From positions 186,001 through 250,000 of the forward strand of contig NZ_CABSIF010000004.1 in the NCBI RefSeq assembly GCF_902477725.1: 64,000 nt of DNA, read 5' to 3'. This document shows positions 33,908 through 42,303 of the stretch, in pieces. The notes below the pieces were generated by a model. That model was not told the origin of the DNA, did not search any database, and saw nothing but the letters and a program-made list of their open reading frames with translations. Both the position numbers and the translations under genes were made by a program. The number at the start of each line of letters is the position of its first letter. The stretch's first letter is position 1. Source of the stretch: an uncultured Desulfovibrio sp. GTDB lineage: Bacteria > Desulfobacterota > Desulfovibrionia > Desulfovibrionales > Desulfovibrionaceae.

Positions 33908-34599
33908 TTGAGAACATGAGCGGCCTTGCGGCCTACTACCCGCTGTGGGAGCGGTTTCTGGACAAGCTGCCGGAAATTATTACGGCAACGTGGGAAACGC
34001 TGGACATGGTGCTGCTCTCCACGCTGTTTTCGCTCATTTCGGGCTTTTTGCTGGCTATCCTCATGATCGTCACCAATCCCATCGGCCTCAAGCCCAACCG
34101 TTCGGTGTATCAGGCCGTGGATTTTGTGGTCAATCTGCTGCGTTCCTTCCCCTTTATCATTCTGCTCATCGCGCTCATTCCCTTTACCCGTTTTGTGGTG
34201 GGCACCTCCATTGGCAGCGCGGCGGCCATAGTGCCGCTGACCATCGCGGCCGCCCCCTTTGTGGCGCGGCTTATCGAAACCTGCTTTCTTGAGGTGGACA
34301 GGGGCGTTATTGAAGCTGCGCGGTCTTTTGGGGCCAGCAACACGCAGATTATCTTTCGCGTGCTGATTCCTGAAGCATTGCCTTCCATTGTGCTGAACGT
34401 GGCTGTTATCGCCATTACGCTGCTGGGGTATTCGGCCATGGCCGGAACCGTGGGCGGCGGCGGGCTGGGCGATCTGGCCGTCAAATACGGCTACAACCGC
34501 TTTCAGGTCGATATCATGGTGTATTCGGTCATTATTCTCTGCCTTCTCGTGCTGCTCATTCAGGGCGTCTGCAATTTCCTGTACAAGATTTTGCGGTAG
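33904..34599 (+). CDS. metI: Methionine ABC transporter permease MetI
   Basis: A 231-residue inner-membrane permease with five to six helices. The EAA loop that contacts MetN reads ESCF-like (LIETCFLEVDRGVIEAARSFGA) followed by IIFRVLIPEALPSIV. It overlaps the metN stop by ATGA and is followed by metQ, giving the standard metNIQ order. Confidence 0.94.
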   Translation: MIENMSGLAAYYPLWERFLDKLPEIITATWETLDMVLLSTLFSLISGFLLAILMIVTNPIGLKPNRSVYQAVDFVVNLLRSFPFIILLIALIPFTRFVVGTSIGSAAAIVPLTIAAAPFVARLIETCFLEVDRGVIEAARSFGASNTQIIFRVLIPEALPSIVLNVAVIAITLLGYSAMAGTVGGGGLGDLAVKYGYNRFQVDIMVYSVIILCLLVLLIQGVCNFLYKILR

Positions 34600-34650
34600 G
34601 CCTGCGGCGGCGTGTGAACCTTTTTACCCTTTACCCTTGCAGGAGCGCTT

Positions 34651-35427
34651 ATGAAACGTCTGCTTTTGTCTCTGGCCATGGTTCTGGCGCTGGCCGCCCC
34701 CTCGTTCGCCGCTGAAGACATTGTTGTCGGCGTGACCCCCTTCCCGCATAAGGACATTATGCTGGTGGCCAAGCCCCTGCTTGCCAAGGAAGGCTACAAC
34801 CTGGTCATCAAGGAATTTACTGACTACGTGCAGCCCAACATGGCGCTGGCCAGCAAGCAGCTGTTTGCCAACTTCTTCCAGCACGAACCCTACCTTGACA
34901 ACATGAACAAGGAAAAGAAGCTTGACCTTGTTTCCATCGGCAAGGTGCATATCGAACCCTTGGGCGTGTATTCCAAGAAGATCAAAAAGCTTGCCGACCT
35001 CAAGAAGGGCAACAGCGTTTCCGTGCCCAACGACCCCACCAACGAAGCACGCGCTCTGCGCCTGCTGGAAGCCAACGGCGTTATCACCATCAAGCCCGGC
35101 GCGCTCGTTACCGTGGCCGACATCACCAAGAATCCCCTTGGCCTCAAGTTCCACGAGCTTGACGCGGCCCAATTGCCCCGCACCCTTGACGACGTGACCG
35201 CCTCGGTCATCAACACCAACTTTGCTGGCGAAGCCGGTCTGGTGCCCTCGCGTGACGCCCTCGTGATGGAAGGCAGCGAATCCCCCTACGCCAACATCAT
35301 TGTTGTGCGCAATGAAGACAAGGACAGCCCCAAGGCCAAGGCCCTCATGAAGGCCGTGCAGTCCCCTGAAGTGAAGGAATACATCCAGAAGAATCTGCTT
35401 GAACGCGGCATCGTGCCTGTGTTCTAA
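34651..35427 (+). CDS. metQ: NlpA/MetQ-family methionine-binding protein
   Basis: A 258-residue periplasmic binding protein. The signal peptide ends AAPSFAAED and has no lipobox cysteine, so it appears to be a soluble protein unlike the usual MetQ lipoprotein. The fold signature is VGVTPFPHKDIMLVAKPLL, then FFQHEPYLDNMN and VSVPNDPTNEARALRLLE. The start follows GCAGGAGCG. Substrate is methionine by family and operon, although related systems carry other amino acids. A strong terminator follows. Confidence 0.92.
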   Translation: MKRLLLSLAMVLALAAPSFAAEDIVVGVTPFPHKDIMLVAKPLLAKEGYNLVIKEFTDYVQPNMALASKQLFANFFQHEPYLDNMNKEKKLDLVSIGKVHIEPLGVYSKKIKKLADLKKGNSVSVPNDPTNEARALRLLEANGVITIKPGALVTVADITKNPLGLKFHELDAAQLPRTLDDVTASVINTNFAGEAGLVPSRDALVMEGSESPYANIIVVRNEDKDSPKAKALMKAVQSPEVKEYIQKNLLERGIVPVF

Positions 35428-35452
35428 AATTCATTTTACGGCATAAATTAAG

Positions 35453-35500
35453 GCAGCCGCCTTACGGTTCCAGATGGAGCTGTAAGGCGGCTGCTCTTTT
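35453..35500 (+). terminator. Terminator of metNIQ
   Basis: GCAGCCGCCTTAC (35453-35465) and GTAAGGCGGCTGC (35482-35494) pair perfectly and are followed by TCTTTT. Confidence 0.88.
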
Positions 35501-35537
35501 GCACGCTTGCCGCGCTGGGCGGTCAGGCAAAAAAACG

Positions 35538-35762
35538 CTAGGGCAGGGGACGAACCTGCTTCAAGTCTTCGCGGGGGATGGTGTGGGTTTTGCCTGTGTC
35601 GTCCTCAAAGCTCACGGAATCATTTTCGGGATTGATAACGGGCTTCTTGGTGCCGATGTAGATGGTGTAATCCTTGGTAACGGCGATGTACTTGGAGCCG
35701 CATGCCGTAAGCATGAAAGTGCTTACCAGCAGCAGGGCAAAGATCATGGCGCTCTTTCTCAT
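35538..35762 (-). CDS. YgdI/YgdR-like (DUF903) small lipoprotein
   Basis: A 74-residue lipoprotein. The signal peptide ends in the lipobox LTAC, so it is lipidated at Cys21. The mature part is one SH3-like DUF903 domain (YIAVTKDYTIYIGTKKPVINP, then DTGKTHTIPREDLKQV). Function is unknown in all homologues; they are abundant small envelope lipoproteins. The final Lys-Gln-Val segment is standard. It appears to be a separate transcript after the terminator of the gene upstream at 35949. Confidence 0.85.
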   Translation of the reverse strand: MRKSAMIFALLLVSTFMLTACGSKYIAVTKDYTIYIGTKKPVINPENDSVSFEDDTGKTHTIPREDLKQVRPLP

Positions 35763-35785
35763 GGCTAGGTATCCTTGACGGTTAC

Positions 35786-35812
35786 AAAAAATTCGGGCCT
35801 GCGAACAGGCCC
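35786..35812 (-). terminator. Terminator of the membrane-protein gene at 35949-36518
   Basis: On the minus strand GGGCCTG-TTCG-CAGGCCC is followed by GAATTTTTT. The compact stem with a U run stands just upstream of the lipoprotein gene. Confidence 0.85.
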
Positions 35813-35948
35813 ATACATGATGTGTTAAAGCGCATGCTCCCCTTCTGCCCTCTTGTCAATATGCAATCTGCGAGAGCATTGGGCGCAAGCGTGATATCTG
35901 CAGATGCCACGCGCATATGGGAACGCCGGATCAGTGTTCGGAAAAATT

Positions 35949-36518
35949 TTATGCCGTTTCTGCCTGTTTTGCCCTCAACTGCCGCAGATAGGCCGGGTAC
36001 CACTGGGTAAATACGGCCACACCGATGAGCAAGGTGTAGGAGATCAGCTCGTAGGTAAGTTCTGAAAAAAAGAACTCCTTCATTTTGAGCCATGCCAGCA
36101 GAGCGTTGCAGGTGAAGGCCCCACCCCAGGCAGAAGTAATAATCATGTTTGTGCGCAGAAAGACAGGGGAATCCCAGAGCGCCGGATCGGTGTGATCCCT
36201 GGCGTAATCGAGGGTAAAAGGCTTGCGCATGACGACCCCTGCCCATGTGCCAAGCGCCAGTGCTCCATTGGCAAGCACGCCCATGTACCGCACTGTCCAC
36301 ATGTTCTGGAAGCCGATCACAAGCACCGATGCGGCGCTGAAAAAGGCCAGCCCCACCCACAGTATCACCCCCCTGTGCAGCTTGAGCACGCCCATGAGGA
36401 TGCTGAGGGCCAGAGCGATGCCAAGGCCAAGCTCCAACCGAAACAGGCTGCCGTGCGCAATGATCAGAAACGACAGCCAGGGCGCAAAGGCCAACACCAG
36501 CTTCAAGAACCCCATCAT
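35949..36518 (-). CDS. Multi-pass membrane protein of unknown function
   Basis: A 189-residue protein with about six hydrophobic helices and short loops, started by ATG after GGAGGG. The one distinctive hydrophilic stretch is in the centre (MRKPFTLDYARDHTDPALWD), between helices. I do not recognise the family. It has its own terminator and does not appear to be in an operon with its neighbours. Confidence 0.7.
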   Translation of the reverse strand: MMGFLKLVLAFAPWLSFLIIAHGSLFRLELGLGIALALSILMGVLKLHRGVILWVGLAFFSAASVLVIGFQNMWTVRYMGVLANGALALGTWAGVVMRKPFTLDYARDHTDPALWDSPVFLRTNMIITSAWGGAFTCNALLAWLKMKEFFFSELTYELISYTLLIGVAVFTQWYPAYLRQLRAKQAETA

Positions 36519-36615
36519 GGCATTCCCTCCTGAGCAAAGATTTCGCGCAGCGCCGCAACAAAGTGCCCCAAAAGTCAGATCTAAAAAACAGAGGGTGCTA
36601 TAACTAACTGAATTT

Positions 36616-37647
36616 TTATAATTTTATGCCAAGTTTTTCTTCCAGCTTGCGGCTGGCAATAACAATAACCGTTGTTACGGTCAGGGTAATGGCAATGTTC
36701 AGCAGTACAAAGGCAACAGGCGGCAGTTGCAAAGGCTTGTAAAGCCACATGAAGACCAGCAGGGGCGTGGGCAGATGAAAAAGATAAAAGCGAAAGCCGT
36801 TGCGCTCAAACCATGCAAAAGGCGCAAAAGACTGCAACAGCGGGTACAGCCCGGCTGTGAGCAAGAACATATGATACACCAGCAGGGCGCAGAGCAATGA
36901 AACAATCCAGCCGCTCACAGGCGTGCCCGCATAGGGCCACAGCAGAACGATCAGCGCCGTGAGCCCAAGCCCAAGTGCCAGCGGGCGGGTGTGGCACAGG
37001 GTATTGAGGGCCTCGTGATTTCTGAACGCGACAATGCCCATGTAGTAGCAAAGAATGAACGAAGGCGCTTCCCACAGGCAATACCACTTGAGCCAGCCGC
37101 CATAGTTCTGCAAGCACAGCGCGGCCACAAGGGCCACCATGCCGCCAGTAAGGGCCGTGTCGCGCCCCAGCTTTTGCAGCACCCACAGGGCGATAATCCA
37201 GAACAGGGTGATCCAGAACAGCACCAGCAAGAACCACAGGTGGTCTGTAAACAGGCCGAGTGAAACGGATTTCCATGTTTCAAGCAGTGTTGCGTCCGCC
37301 GGATGTCCAAACGCGGGGATGGAAAAGAGCGTGTAGAGCGGGGCTACCCAGAGCATGCCCACGCCAAACCAGGGCAGCAGGAGCCTGCGCCCCCTGTGCA
37401 GCGCGTGTTGCAGGGGGGTGCGCTTGCCGGCATCCCACGAGGCGGCAAACAGAAAGCCCGATGCAAACATGAAGCACTGGATAAGGGTAGAGCCGGAGAT
37501 GGCCGTGAACAAATCTGCCCAGGGCTGCGGGGTATCCGCATAGAGCTCCCAGAACGGAAATGGCGTGGCGTAAAACATGACACAGTGCATGACCACAACC
37601 AGAAAAAGGCACTTGGTTTTCAGCAGGGCAATGTGGGGATAGTGCAT
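36616..37647 (-). CDS. Acyltransferase-3-family membrane protein
   Basis: A 343-residue integral membrane protein of the OafA/acyltransferase-3 type with about ten helices. The N-terminal helix carries CLFLVVVMHCVMFY, whose His matches the catalytic-type histidine of the family. Later segments include GSTLIQCFMFASGFLFAASW, LLLPWFGVGMLW, and FRFYLFHLPTPLLVFMWL. Such enzymes transfer acyl groups to surface sugars or lipids. An in-frame TTG at 37692 would add 15 residues; I use the ATG at 37647. The acceptor cannot be inferred, and no glycan genes are adjacent. Confidence 0.78.
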   Translation of the reverse strand: MHYPHIALLKTKCLFLVVVMHCVMFYATPFPFWELYADTPQPWADLFTAISGSTLIQCFMFASGFLFAASWDAGKRTPLQHALHRGRRLLLPWFGVGMLWVAPLYTLFSIPAFGHPADATLLETWKSVSLGLFTDHLWFLLVLFWITLFWIIALWVLQKLGRDTALTGGMVALVAALCLQNYGGWLKWYCLWEAPSFILCYYMGIVAFRNHEALNTLCHTRPLALGLGLTALIVLLWPYAGTPVSGWIVSLLCALLVYHMFLLTAGLYPLLQSFAPFAWFERNGFRFYLFHLPTPLLVFMWLYKPLQLPPVAFVLLNIAITLTVTTVIVIASRKLEEKLGIKL

Positions 37648-37710
37648 TGGGGTCGGCCTTGGTGGAAGTATGCGAAATAGCACCCGGAACAATGCCCGAC
37701 AATAACGTGA

Positions 37711-37750
37711 CCCGCCGCGCAGGGCAAGCGGGTTGCATCTGCGCGGCGGG
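37711..37750 (-). terminator. Probable terminator after the arsR-permease-thioredoxin module
   Basis: CCCGCCGCGCA (37711-37721) and TGCGCGGCGGG (37740-37750) form an 11-bp GC stem with an 18-base loop. A weak T-containing tail follows on the minus strand. Confidence 0.45.
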
Positions 37751-37797
37751 CCGAAAACGTCCGCTCATGTCAGCATGTGTCAGCAAAGAGCCAGGGA

Positions 37798-38040
37798 TTA
37801 AGCACTGGCCTCCGCAATCCAGCTGGCGACCTCATCCACGGTGGGAACCCTGCCCGTGCATTTAATCTGGCCGTTGACCATTACCGCCGGAGTGGAAATG
37901 ATGCGCGCGGCCATGATTTCTCTGAAATCAGATACCTTGAGCACCGAAATTTCACCGCCATCCTGTTCCGCAGCCTGACGCACCACGTTTTCCGCCTCTA
38001 CGCAACGCGCGCAGCCGGGGCCGAATACCTTGATTTCCAT
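37798..38040 (-). CDS. Small thioredoxin-like redox-active disulfide protein
   Basis: An 80-residue thioredoxin-fold protein of the 'redox-active disulfide protein 2' (MTH895-like) type. The N-terminal strand leads to CARC (residues 10-13), and the cis-Pro loop is ISTPAVMVNGQIKCTGRVP. It lies 18 bp downstream of the permease. These small proteins regularly accompany ArsP/YraQ-type permeases and ArsR regulators. They may reduce or deliver the exported metalloid or thiol species. The precise reaction is unknown. Confidence 0.85.
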   Translation of the reverse strand: MEIKVFGPGCARCVEAENVVRQAAEQDGGEISVLKVSDFREIMAARIISTPAVMVNGQIKCTGRVPTVDEVASWIAEASA

Positions 38041-38058
38041 TTATTTTGCTCCTGAAAG

Positions 38059-39201
38059 TTATGCCAGGAATGCCCCAGTCAGGTTGAACAGCCAGCCCAC
38101 CAGGGTGAACATAAGCAAAAGATAGCCAACAAAAACAGCCAGTAGTTTGCCTGTCATGACCTGCCGCAGCATGAGCATTTCCGGCAGGCTGACCACAACC
38201 GTGCTCATGCAGAAGGCCAGAGTGGTGCCGATGGGCAAGCCCTTGGTCAACAGGCTTTCCATAACCGGGATGATGCCCGTCACGCTGGAATACAGGGGGA
38301 TGCCCAGCAGGACGGAAAGCGGCACCGACCACCATTCCCCGGCGCCAAGATGCTCGGCAAACCAGTTTTCCGGCACAAAGCCGTGCAGGGCCGCACCCAG
38401 CCCAACGCCGATGATCACCCACTTCCACACGCGGCGAAAGATGGTGGATGTTTCAGACCAAGCAAAATCGTGCCGATGGCGCAGAGTGATCTGCGGGGAG
38501 CAGGCCGGGTCTGCACCCGTGCCGCTGTCTTCTTCCGCCTGCGCGGGCATGTTGGCCATGGCCTCAAGAATAAAGGGGTGCAGCCAGCGCTCGGCCTTGA
38601 TGGCGTCCATGAGGCAGCCGCCAATGATGCCCGCGGTCATGCCCACAACCACGTAGGCCACGGTGATCTTCCAGCCCAGCAGACCCCACAGCAAAACCAC
38701 TGCCAGTTCGTTGATAAGCGGCGAGGTGATGAGAAAGGACATGGTGATGCCCAGGGGGATGCTGGCCGTGGTGAAGCCAAGAAACAGGGGTATGCTTGAA
38801 CAGGAGCAAAAAGGTGTGATCGCGCCAAAGGAGGAGCCAAGAAAATAGCCTACACCCTTTGCCTTGCCGCTCAGATAGTCGCGCACCCGCTCCACGTTGA
38901 GCCCGGCCCGCGTCCATGCAATGGCATAAATGAGCGCCACCAGCAAAAGCAAAATTTTTGCCGTGTCGTAAAAGAAAAACTCCACGGATTCCGCAATGGG
39001 CGAGCCAGGGGCAAAACCTATGAGGCCCACTGCCAGCCAGTGCGCCGCAGGCTGAATGACCGAATAGGCCAACCACCACAGCGCGCCGAGGGCGGTAATA
39101 GCCCCAGCGTATCTGAGATTCCAGGCGCGCGCTTCTGGCGCTTTGTGGGTCTGCATCGCATTGTTTTTGCAGCAGCATTTTTGTTGAAGAGGCGTGTTCA
39201 T
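38059..39201 (-). CDS. ArsP/YraQ-type (DUF318) permease
   Basis: A 380-residue inner-membrane permease with about eight to ten helices in two repeats. Hallmarks are ITPFCSCSSIPLFLGFTTASIPLG in the first half and IPLYSSVTGIIPVMESLLTKGLP in the second. The N-terminus contains CCCKNN, a possible metal- or thiol-binding tag. ArsP homologues export trivalent organoarsenicals using cysteines in the first motif. The operon starts with an ArsR regulator and ends with a thioredoxin-like protein, which supports metalloid or metal resistance. Other substrates of this broad family remain possible. Confidence 0.85.
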   Translation of the reverse strand: MNTPLQQKCCCKNNAMQTHKAPEARAWNLRYAGAITALGALWWLAYSVIQPAAHWLAVGLIGFAPGSPIAESVEFFFYDTAKILLLLVALIYAIAWTRAGLNVERVRDYLSGKAKGVGYFLGSSFGAITPFCSCSSIPLFLGFTTASIPLGITMSFLITSPLINELAVVLLWGLLGWKITVAYVVVGMTAGIIGGCLMDAIKAERWLHPFILEAMANMPAQAEEDSGTGADPACSPQITLRHRHDFAWSETSTIFRRVWKWVIIGVGLGAALHGFVPENWFAEHLGAGEWWSVPLSVLLGIPLYSSVTGIIPVMESLLTKGLPIGTTLAFCMSTVVVSLPEMLMLRQVMTGKLLAVFVGYLLLMFTLVGWLFNLTGAFLA

Positions 39202-39275
39202 GGCGAATGCCTTTATTTTGATGCTTGTTGGATAGTTGACTTATTGAAGCGAAAAAAAGGGCAGCGCCCTTATAT

Positions 39276-39626
39276 TCATAATTTCGGGAGGATGCCTGGT
39301 AATACGCCGCTTGCCGTCCGGAACTTCTGGCATTCACCGGGGTTGGCGGAGCAGCATTCTGCCGTCAGATAGGCGATCACCTCAAGCATCAGTGGGATGC
39401 TGGCCTTGTAGCGCATAAAACGCCCCTCCTTTTCAACCGTCACCAGGCCGCTATGCACCACGGCCTTGAGATGAAAGGAGAGGTTGGTGGAGGGAATATC
39501 AAGCTGACGGGCGATTTCGCCCGCCACCAGCCCCTGCGGAGCGTTTTTGACCAGCAGCCTGAAAAGGTCGAGGCGTACCTCGGACGACAGGGCTTCAAAG
39601 ATGCTGGCGGCAGTTTTGCTTTCCAT
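39276..39626 (-). CDS. ArsR-family metal/metalloid-responsive repressor
   Basis: A 116-residue winged-helix repressor (EALSSEVRLDLFRLLVKNAP, recognition helix IPSTNLSFHLKAVVHSGLVTVEKEGRF). The C-terminal tail contains Cys-Cys and a third Cys (TAECCSANPGECQ). These are good candidates for an As(III), Sb(III) or similar binding site but not in the classical alpha-3 CVC position. A start seven codons upstream (39644) is possible; neither has a clear Shine-Dalgarno. It is the first gene of the arsR-permease-thioredoxin unit. TCAA-N6-TTGA near 39640-39655 may be its operator. Confidence 0.88.
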   Translation of the reverse strand: MESKTAASIFEALSSEVRLDLFRLLVKNAPQGLVAGEIARQLDIPSTNLSFHLKAVVHSGLVTVEKEGRFMRYKASIPLMLEVIAYLTAECCSANPGECQKFRTASGVLPGILPKL

Positions 39627-39670
39627 AAAATGATATTTCAACATTAATTGATCAGTGTCAAGGGGACGGA

Positions 39671-39706
39671 AAAAGCTGCGGCAAACAAAGGTTCGCCGCA
39701 GCTTTT
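39671..39706. terminator. Bidirectional-type terminator downstream of the chemoreceptor gene
   Basis: AAAAGCTGCGGC (39671-39682) and GCCGCAGCTTTT (39695-39706) pair over 12 bp with T runs on both strands. It ends the minus-strand cytochrome-chemoreceptor unit. Confidence 0.85.
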
Positions 39707-39770
39707 AATGAATTGATGTATCTGAGCCAGTGGTGGGCCGATGCGCCACTGGCAGCGTTGTTATGCTCTG

Positions 39771-41813
39771 CTAGGAACTGCTGTGCCCGTTGCCGTTTCC
39801 GTTGCTCATGGAGGCAATGGTTTCGCGCAGGTCGGCGGCCATCTGGGCCACCTCGCGGGCGGTGACGCCAAGCTCCGTCATGGCGTTGGAAATATCCAGC
39901 GCAATGGAATCAACGGTGCCGATGTTGCCGTTGATTTCTTCAGAAGCGGCAGACTGCTTTTCAGCCGTGGTGGCGATTATGCCGATCATGTCGGCGGTCT
40001 GCATGACCTGGGTGACGATTTCCTTCAAGGCTTCCCCGGCCTGCGTCACAAGCTCCACACCCTGTTGCACGCTGGCGTCAGTTTCGTCCATCAGCGCAAT
40101 ATTGCTGTGAGCGCTGTCCTGAATGCCCTTGACGGCGGAGGAGACTTCCATGGTGGCCTGCATTGTTTTTTCCGCCAGTTTGCGTACTTCATCGGCAACC
40201 ACGGCAAATCCGCGCCCTGCCTCGCCAGCGCGGGCGGCCTCAATGGCGGCGTTAAGGGCCAGCAGGTTTGTCTGGTCGGCAATATCGCTGATGATGCCAA
40301 GGATTTTGCCCACGTCCTGCGCCTTGCTGCCAAGATCGTGCAGCCCCGTGCTCATGGTGGTGGTGTGCCTGCGCACGTCGGCTATGGCCTCAATGGATTG
40401 GTCGGTGATCTTCTGGCCGCTCTGGGCGCGCTGCCGGGCCTGATCCGCGTTGCCGGAGGCATCGCCAGCATTGCGCGCCACATCCACTATGGAGGCGTTC
40501 ATGGCCTCAATTGCGGTGGCGGTTTCGCGTATTCTGTTTTGCTGGTTGGCTGTACCTTCGCTGGTATGGCCGATGCGTTCCAGCAACTGGTCGGATATGT
40601 GGGCCAGGTGGGTGGCAATTTCGCCTGCATTTTCCGCCACTCTGGCGACCATGGCGCCGTTCTTTTCAATCTGGCGCTGATTCTTTCTGATCTCGGTAAT
40701 GTCGTTCCAGAATGTCACCGAACCCATGAGGGTATTATCCATATCAAAAAAGGGCGTGGCAGTAACCGTAACGTGGCGTAGGTTGCCTTTCTCCGTAGGG
40801 AGCTCCCGCTCTGCCACAAATTTTTTGCGGTGCAGCACGGCGCGCACGGCTGTGGTTTCGCGGTTTTCGTCATTCCACAAAAATTTGCCCGATGTCAGAC
40901 CGATAAAACTCTGCGGCTTTGCGGTTTTTTCCAGCAGATCGCACAGATGCTGGTTAAGCCAGAGAATTTTTTTGTCTGCGCCAATGATCAGGCAGGGGGC
41001 GGCAATGCCATTGAGCACGCCTTCCGAAAAGCCAAGCTTGTCTTTGAGCTGCGCCACCATCTTGCCAATGTCGGTGGAGAGCGTGGCAAGCTCGTCCTTG
41101 CCCTGCTGGTCAAATTCCACGGCAAGGTTGCCTGCGGCCACCTGCCCGGCATTGGCGACAAGCCGCGAAATCCGGCCAATGAGAAAATGGCGGATCGCCA
41201 GCACCGTAAAGGCAATCAGGGCCAGCAGGCCCACAGCCCCCATGATGGACGTGCGCAGCAACTGGTTTTCCATGGCAGTCCAGGCATTGGTGACGTCAAG
41301 TTTCATCACCAGCTGCCCGAGGATTGGTTCAGATTCGCCGTGGCAGTGATGGCACCTGCGCTGGTTGGCGATGGAAAAAACGCTGCCCAGAATTTTTTTG
41401 CCGTTCTGGTCAATAAAAACGGCTTCTTCAATGGGCTGTTTGAGGCCGCGCACATGCAGGCCCGCCAGCTCCTTGTCCGCTTCTACGGTGGCAAAATCCT
41501 TGCGCAGGGTGGTGTCGTCCGTGCTGTAGGTGATATTGCCCGTGTATGAGGTCATGTAGGCGGTAATATGCCCGAATTTACTTTTGATCTTGCCGAACTC
41601 GTCGGCAGTTCCCTTGTTGTCGCCCACGATCATGGGCTTTTCAATGCCCATGTAGATCAGCCCTGATTCCATGTGCGCGCTGGAGCGGATTTCATCAGTC
41701 ATAAGCTTTTTAACCCCGGCATATTCCAGGGACATTATGCAGCTTATGACGAGAAACGTAATGGTGACAATAGATACCGTAATCTTGAAATTAAGCGATC
41801 TGGATAAAAGCAT
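39771..41813 (-). CDS. DcrA-like c-heme methyl-accepting chemotaxis protein
   Basis: A 680-residue chemoreceptor. The first helix is near residues 10-30. A periplasmic sensor domain (about 35-185) contains a c-type heme motif CHHCH (154-158). A second helix near 190-210 leads into HAMP (RHFLIGRISRLVANAGQVAAGNL). A PAS domain follows (GFSEGVLNGIAAPCLIIGADK, ending SVTFWNDITEIRK), then the methyl-accepting signalling domain with IADQTNLLALNAAIEAARAGEAGRGFAVVADEVRKLA. D. vulgaris DcrA, also with periplasmic CHHCH, senses oxygen or redox potential. The gene lies 13 bases after a tetraheme cytochrome gene. Oxygen or redox taxis is the likely function. Confidence 0.93.
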   Translation of the reverse strand: MLLSRSLNFKITVSIVTITFLVISCIMSLEYAGVKKLMTDEIRSSAHMESGLIYMGIEKPMIVGDNKGTADEFGKIKSKFGHITAYMTSYTGNITYSTDDTTLRKDFATVEADKELAGLHVRGLKQPIEEAVFIDQNGKKILGSVFSIANQRRCHHCHGESEPILGQLVMKLDVTNAWTAMENQLLRTSIMGAVGLLALIAFTVLAIRHFLIGRISRLVANAGQVAAGNLAVEFDQQGKDELATLSTDIGKMVAQLKDKLGFSEGVLNGIAAPCLIIGADKKILWLNQHLCDLLEKTAKPQSFIGLTSGKFLWNDENRETTAVRAVLHRKKFVAERELPTEKGNLRHVTVTATPFFDMDNTLMGSVTFWNDITEIRKNQRQIEKNGAMVARVAENAGEIATHLAHISDQLLERIGHTSEGTANQQNRIRETATAIEAMNASIVDVARNAGDASGNADQARQRAQSGQKITDQSIEAIADVRRHTTTMSTGLHDLGSKAQDVGKILGIISDIADQTNLLALNAAIEAARAGEAGRGFAVVADEVRKLAEKTMQATMEVSSAVKGIQDSAHSNIALMDETDASVQQGVELVTQAGEALKEIVTQVMQTADMIGIIATTAEKQSAASEEINGNIGTVDSIALDISNAMTELGVTAREVAQMAADLRETIASMSNGNGNGHSSS

Positions 41814-41826
41814 TGCTACCCCCGAA

Positions 41827-42303
41827 CTAGTGCGCGCCGGAAAAGATCAGTGGCTTGAATTTGAAATCCTGAATCCGCTCGGAATTATGGCATGCCGTGC
41901 AGGTTTCCACGGCAGGCCTTCTGCTGATGGATTGAGGGTCCTGATTTTCCGCATGTTCGCTGCCTGGGCCGTGGCATGTCTCGCAACCAACATCGGCCAG
42001 TTCGGGCGTTGTTTCTATGCTTTTGAATCCACCCTTGTTGTAGCCTGTAGTGTGGCATTCGTAGCATTTTTGAAGCTCATGCTCCTTGAGCTTTGGCTTC
42101 ATGATGGCTACAGAATCCCACGAGTGGGCTTTTTTGGAGTGTTTGATAAAAGAATTATACTGCTCTTCATGGCATGGAGCGCAGTTTTTAGAGCCTATGT
42201 AAGTTTTTGAGTTGTCGGCATTGCCTGCTTGAACAAAAAATAGCTGAACAAATGTGAAAAGTAGGGCTGAAAGAATACATTTTTTAGATAAATACAGCAT
42301 CAT
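41827..42303 (-). CDS. Periplasmic tetraheme cytochrome c
   Basis: A 158-residue exported cytochrome with a signal peptide (LSALLFTFVQLFFVQAGNA) and four CxxCH motifs: CAPCH, CYECH, CETCH and CTACH. The spacing and the KHSKKAHSW and GCETCHGPGSEH stretches resemble the cytochrome c554/NrfB-like multiheme family, not type I c3. A GTG (42306) and two ATGs lie together at the start; I use the ATG at 42303 after AGAGAA. It is the first gene of a two-gene unit with the c-heme chemoreceptor, so it may donate electrons to or communicate with that receptor's periplasmic heme. Confidence 0.88.
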   Translation of the reverse strand: MMLYLSKKCILSALLFTFVQLFFVQAGNADNSKTYIGSKNCAPCHEEQYNSFIKHSKKAHSWDSVAIMKPKLKEHELQKCYECHTTGYNKGGFKSIETTPELADVGCETCHGPGSEHAENQDPQSISRRPAVETCTACHNSERIQDFKFKPLIFSGAH

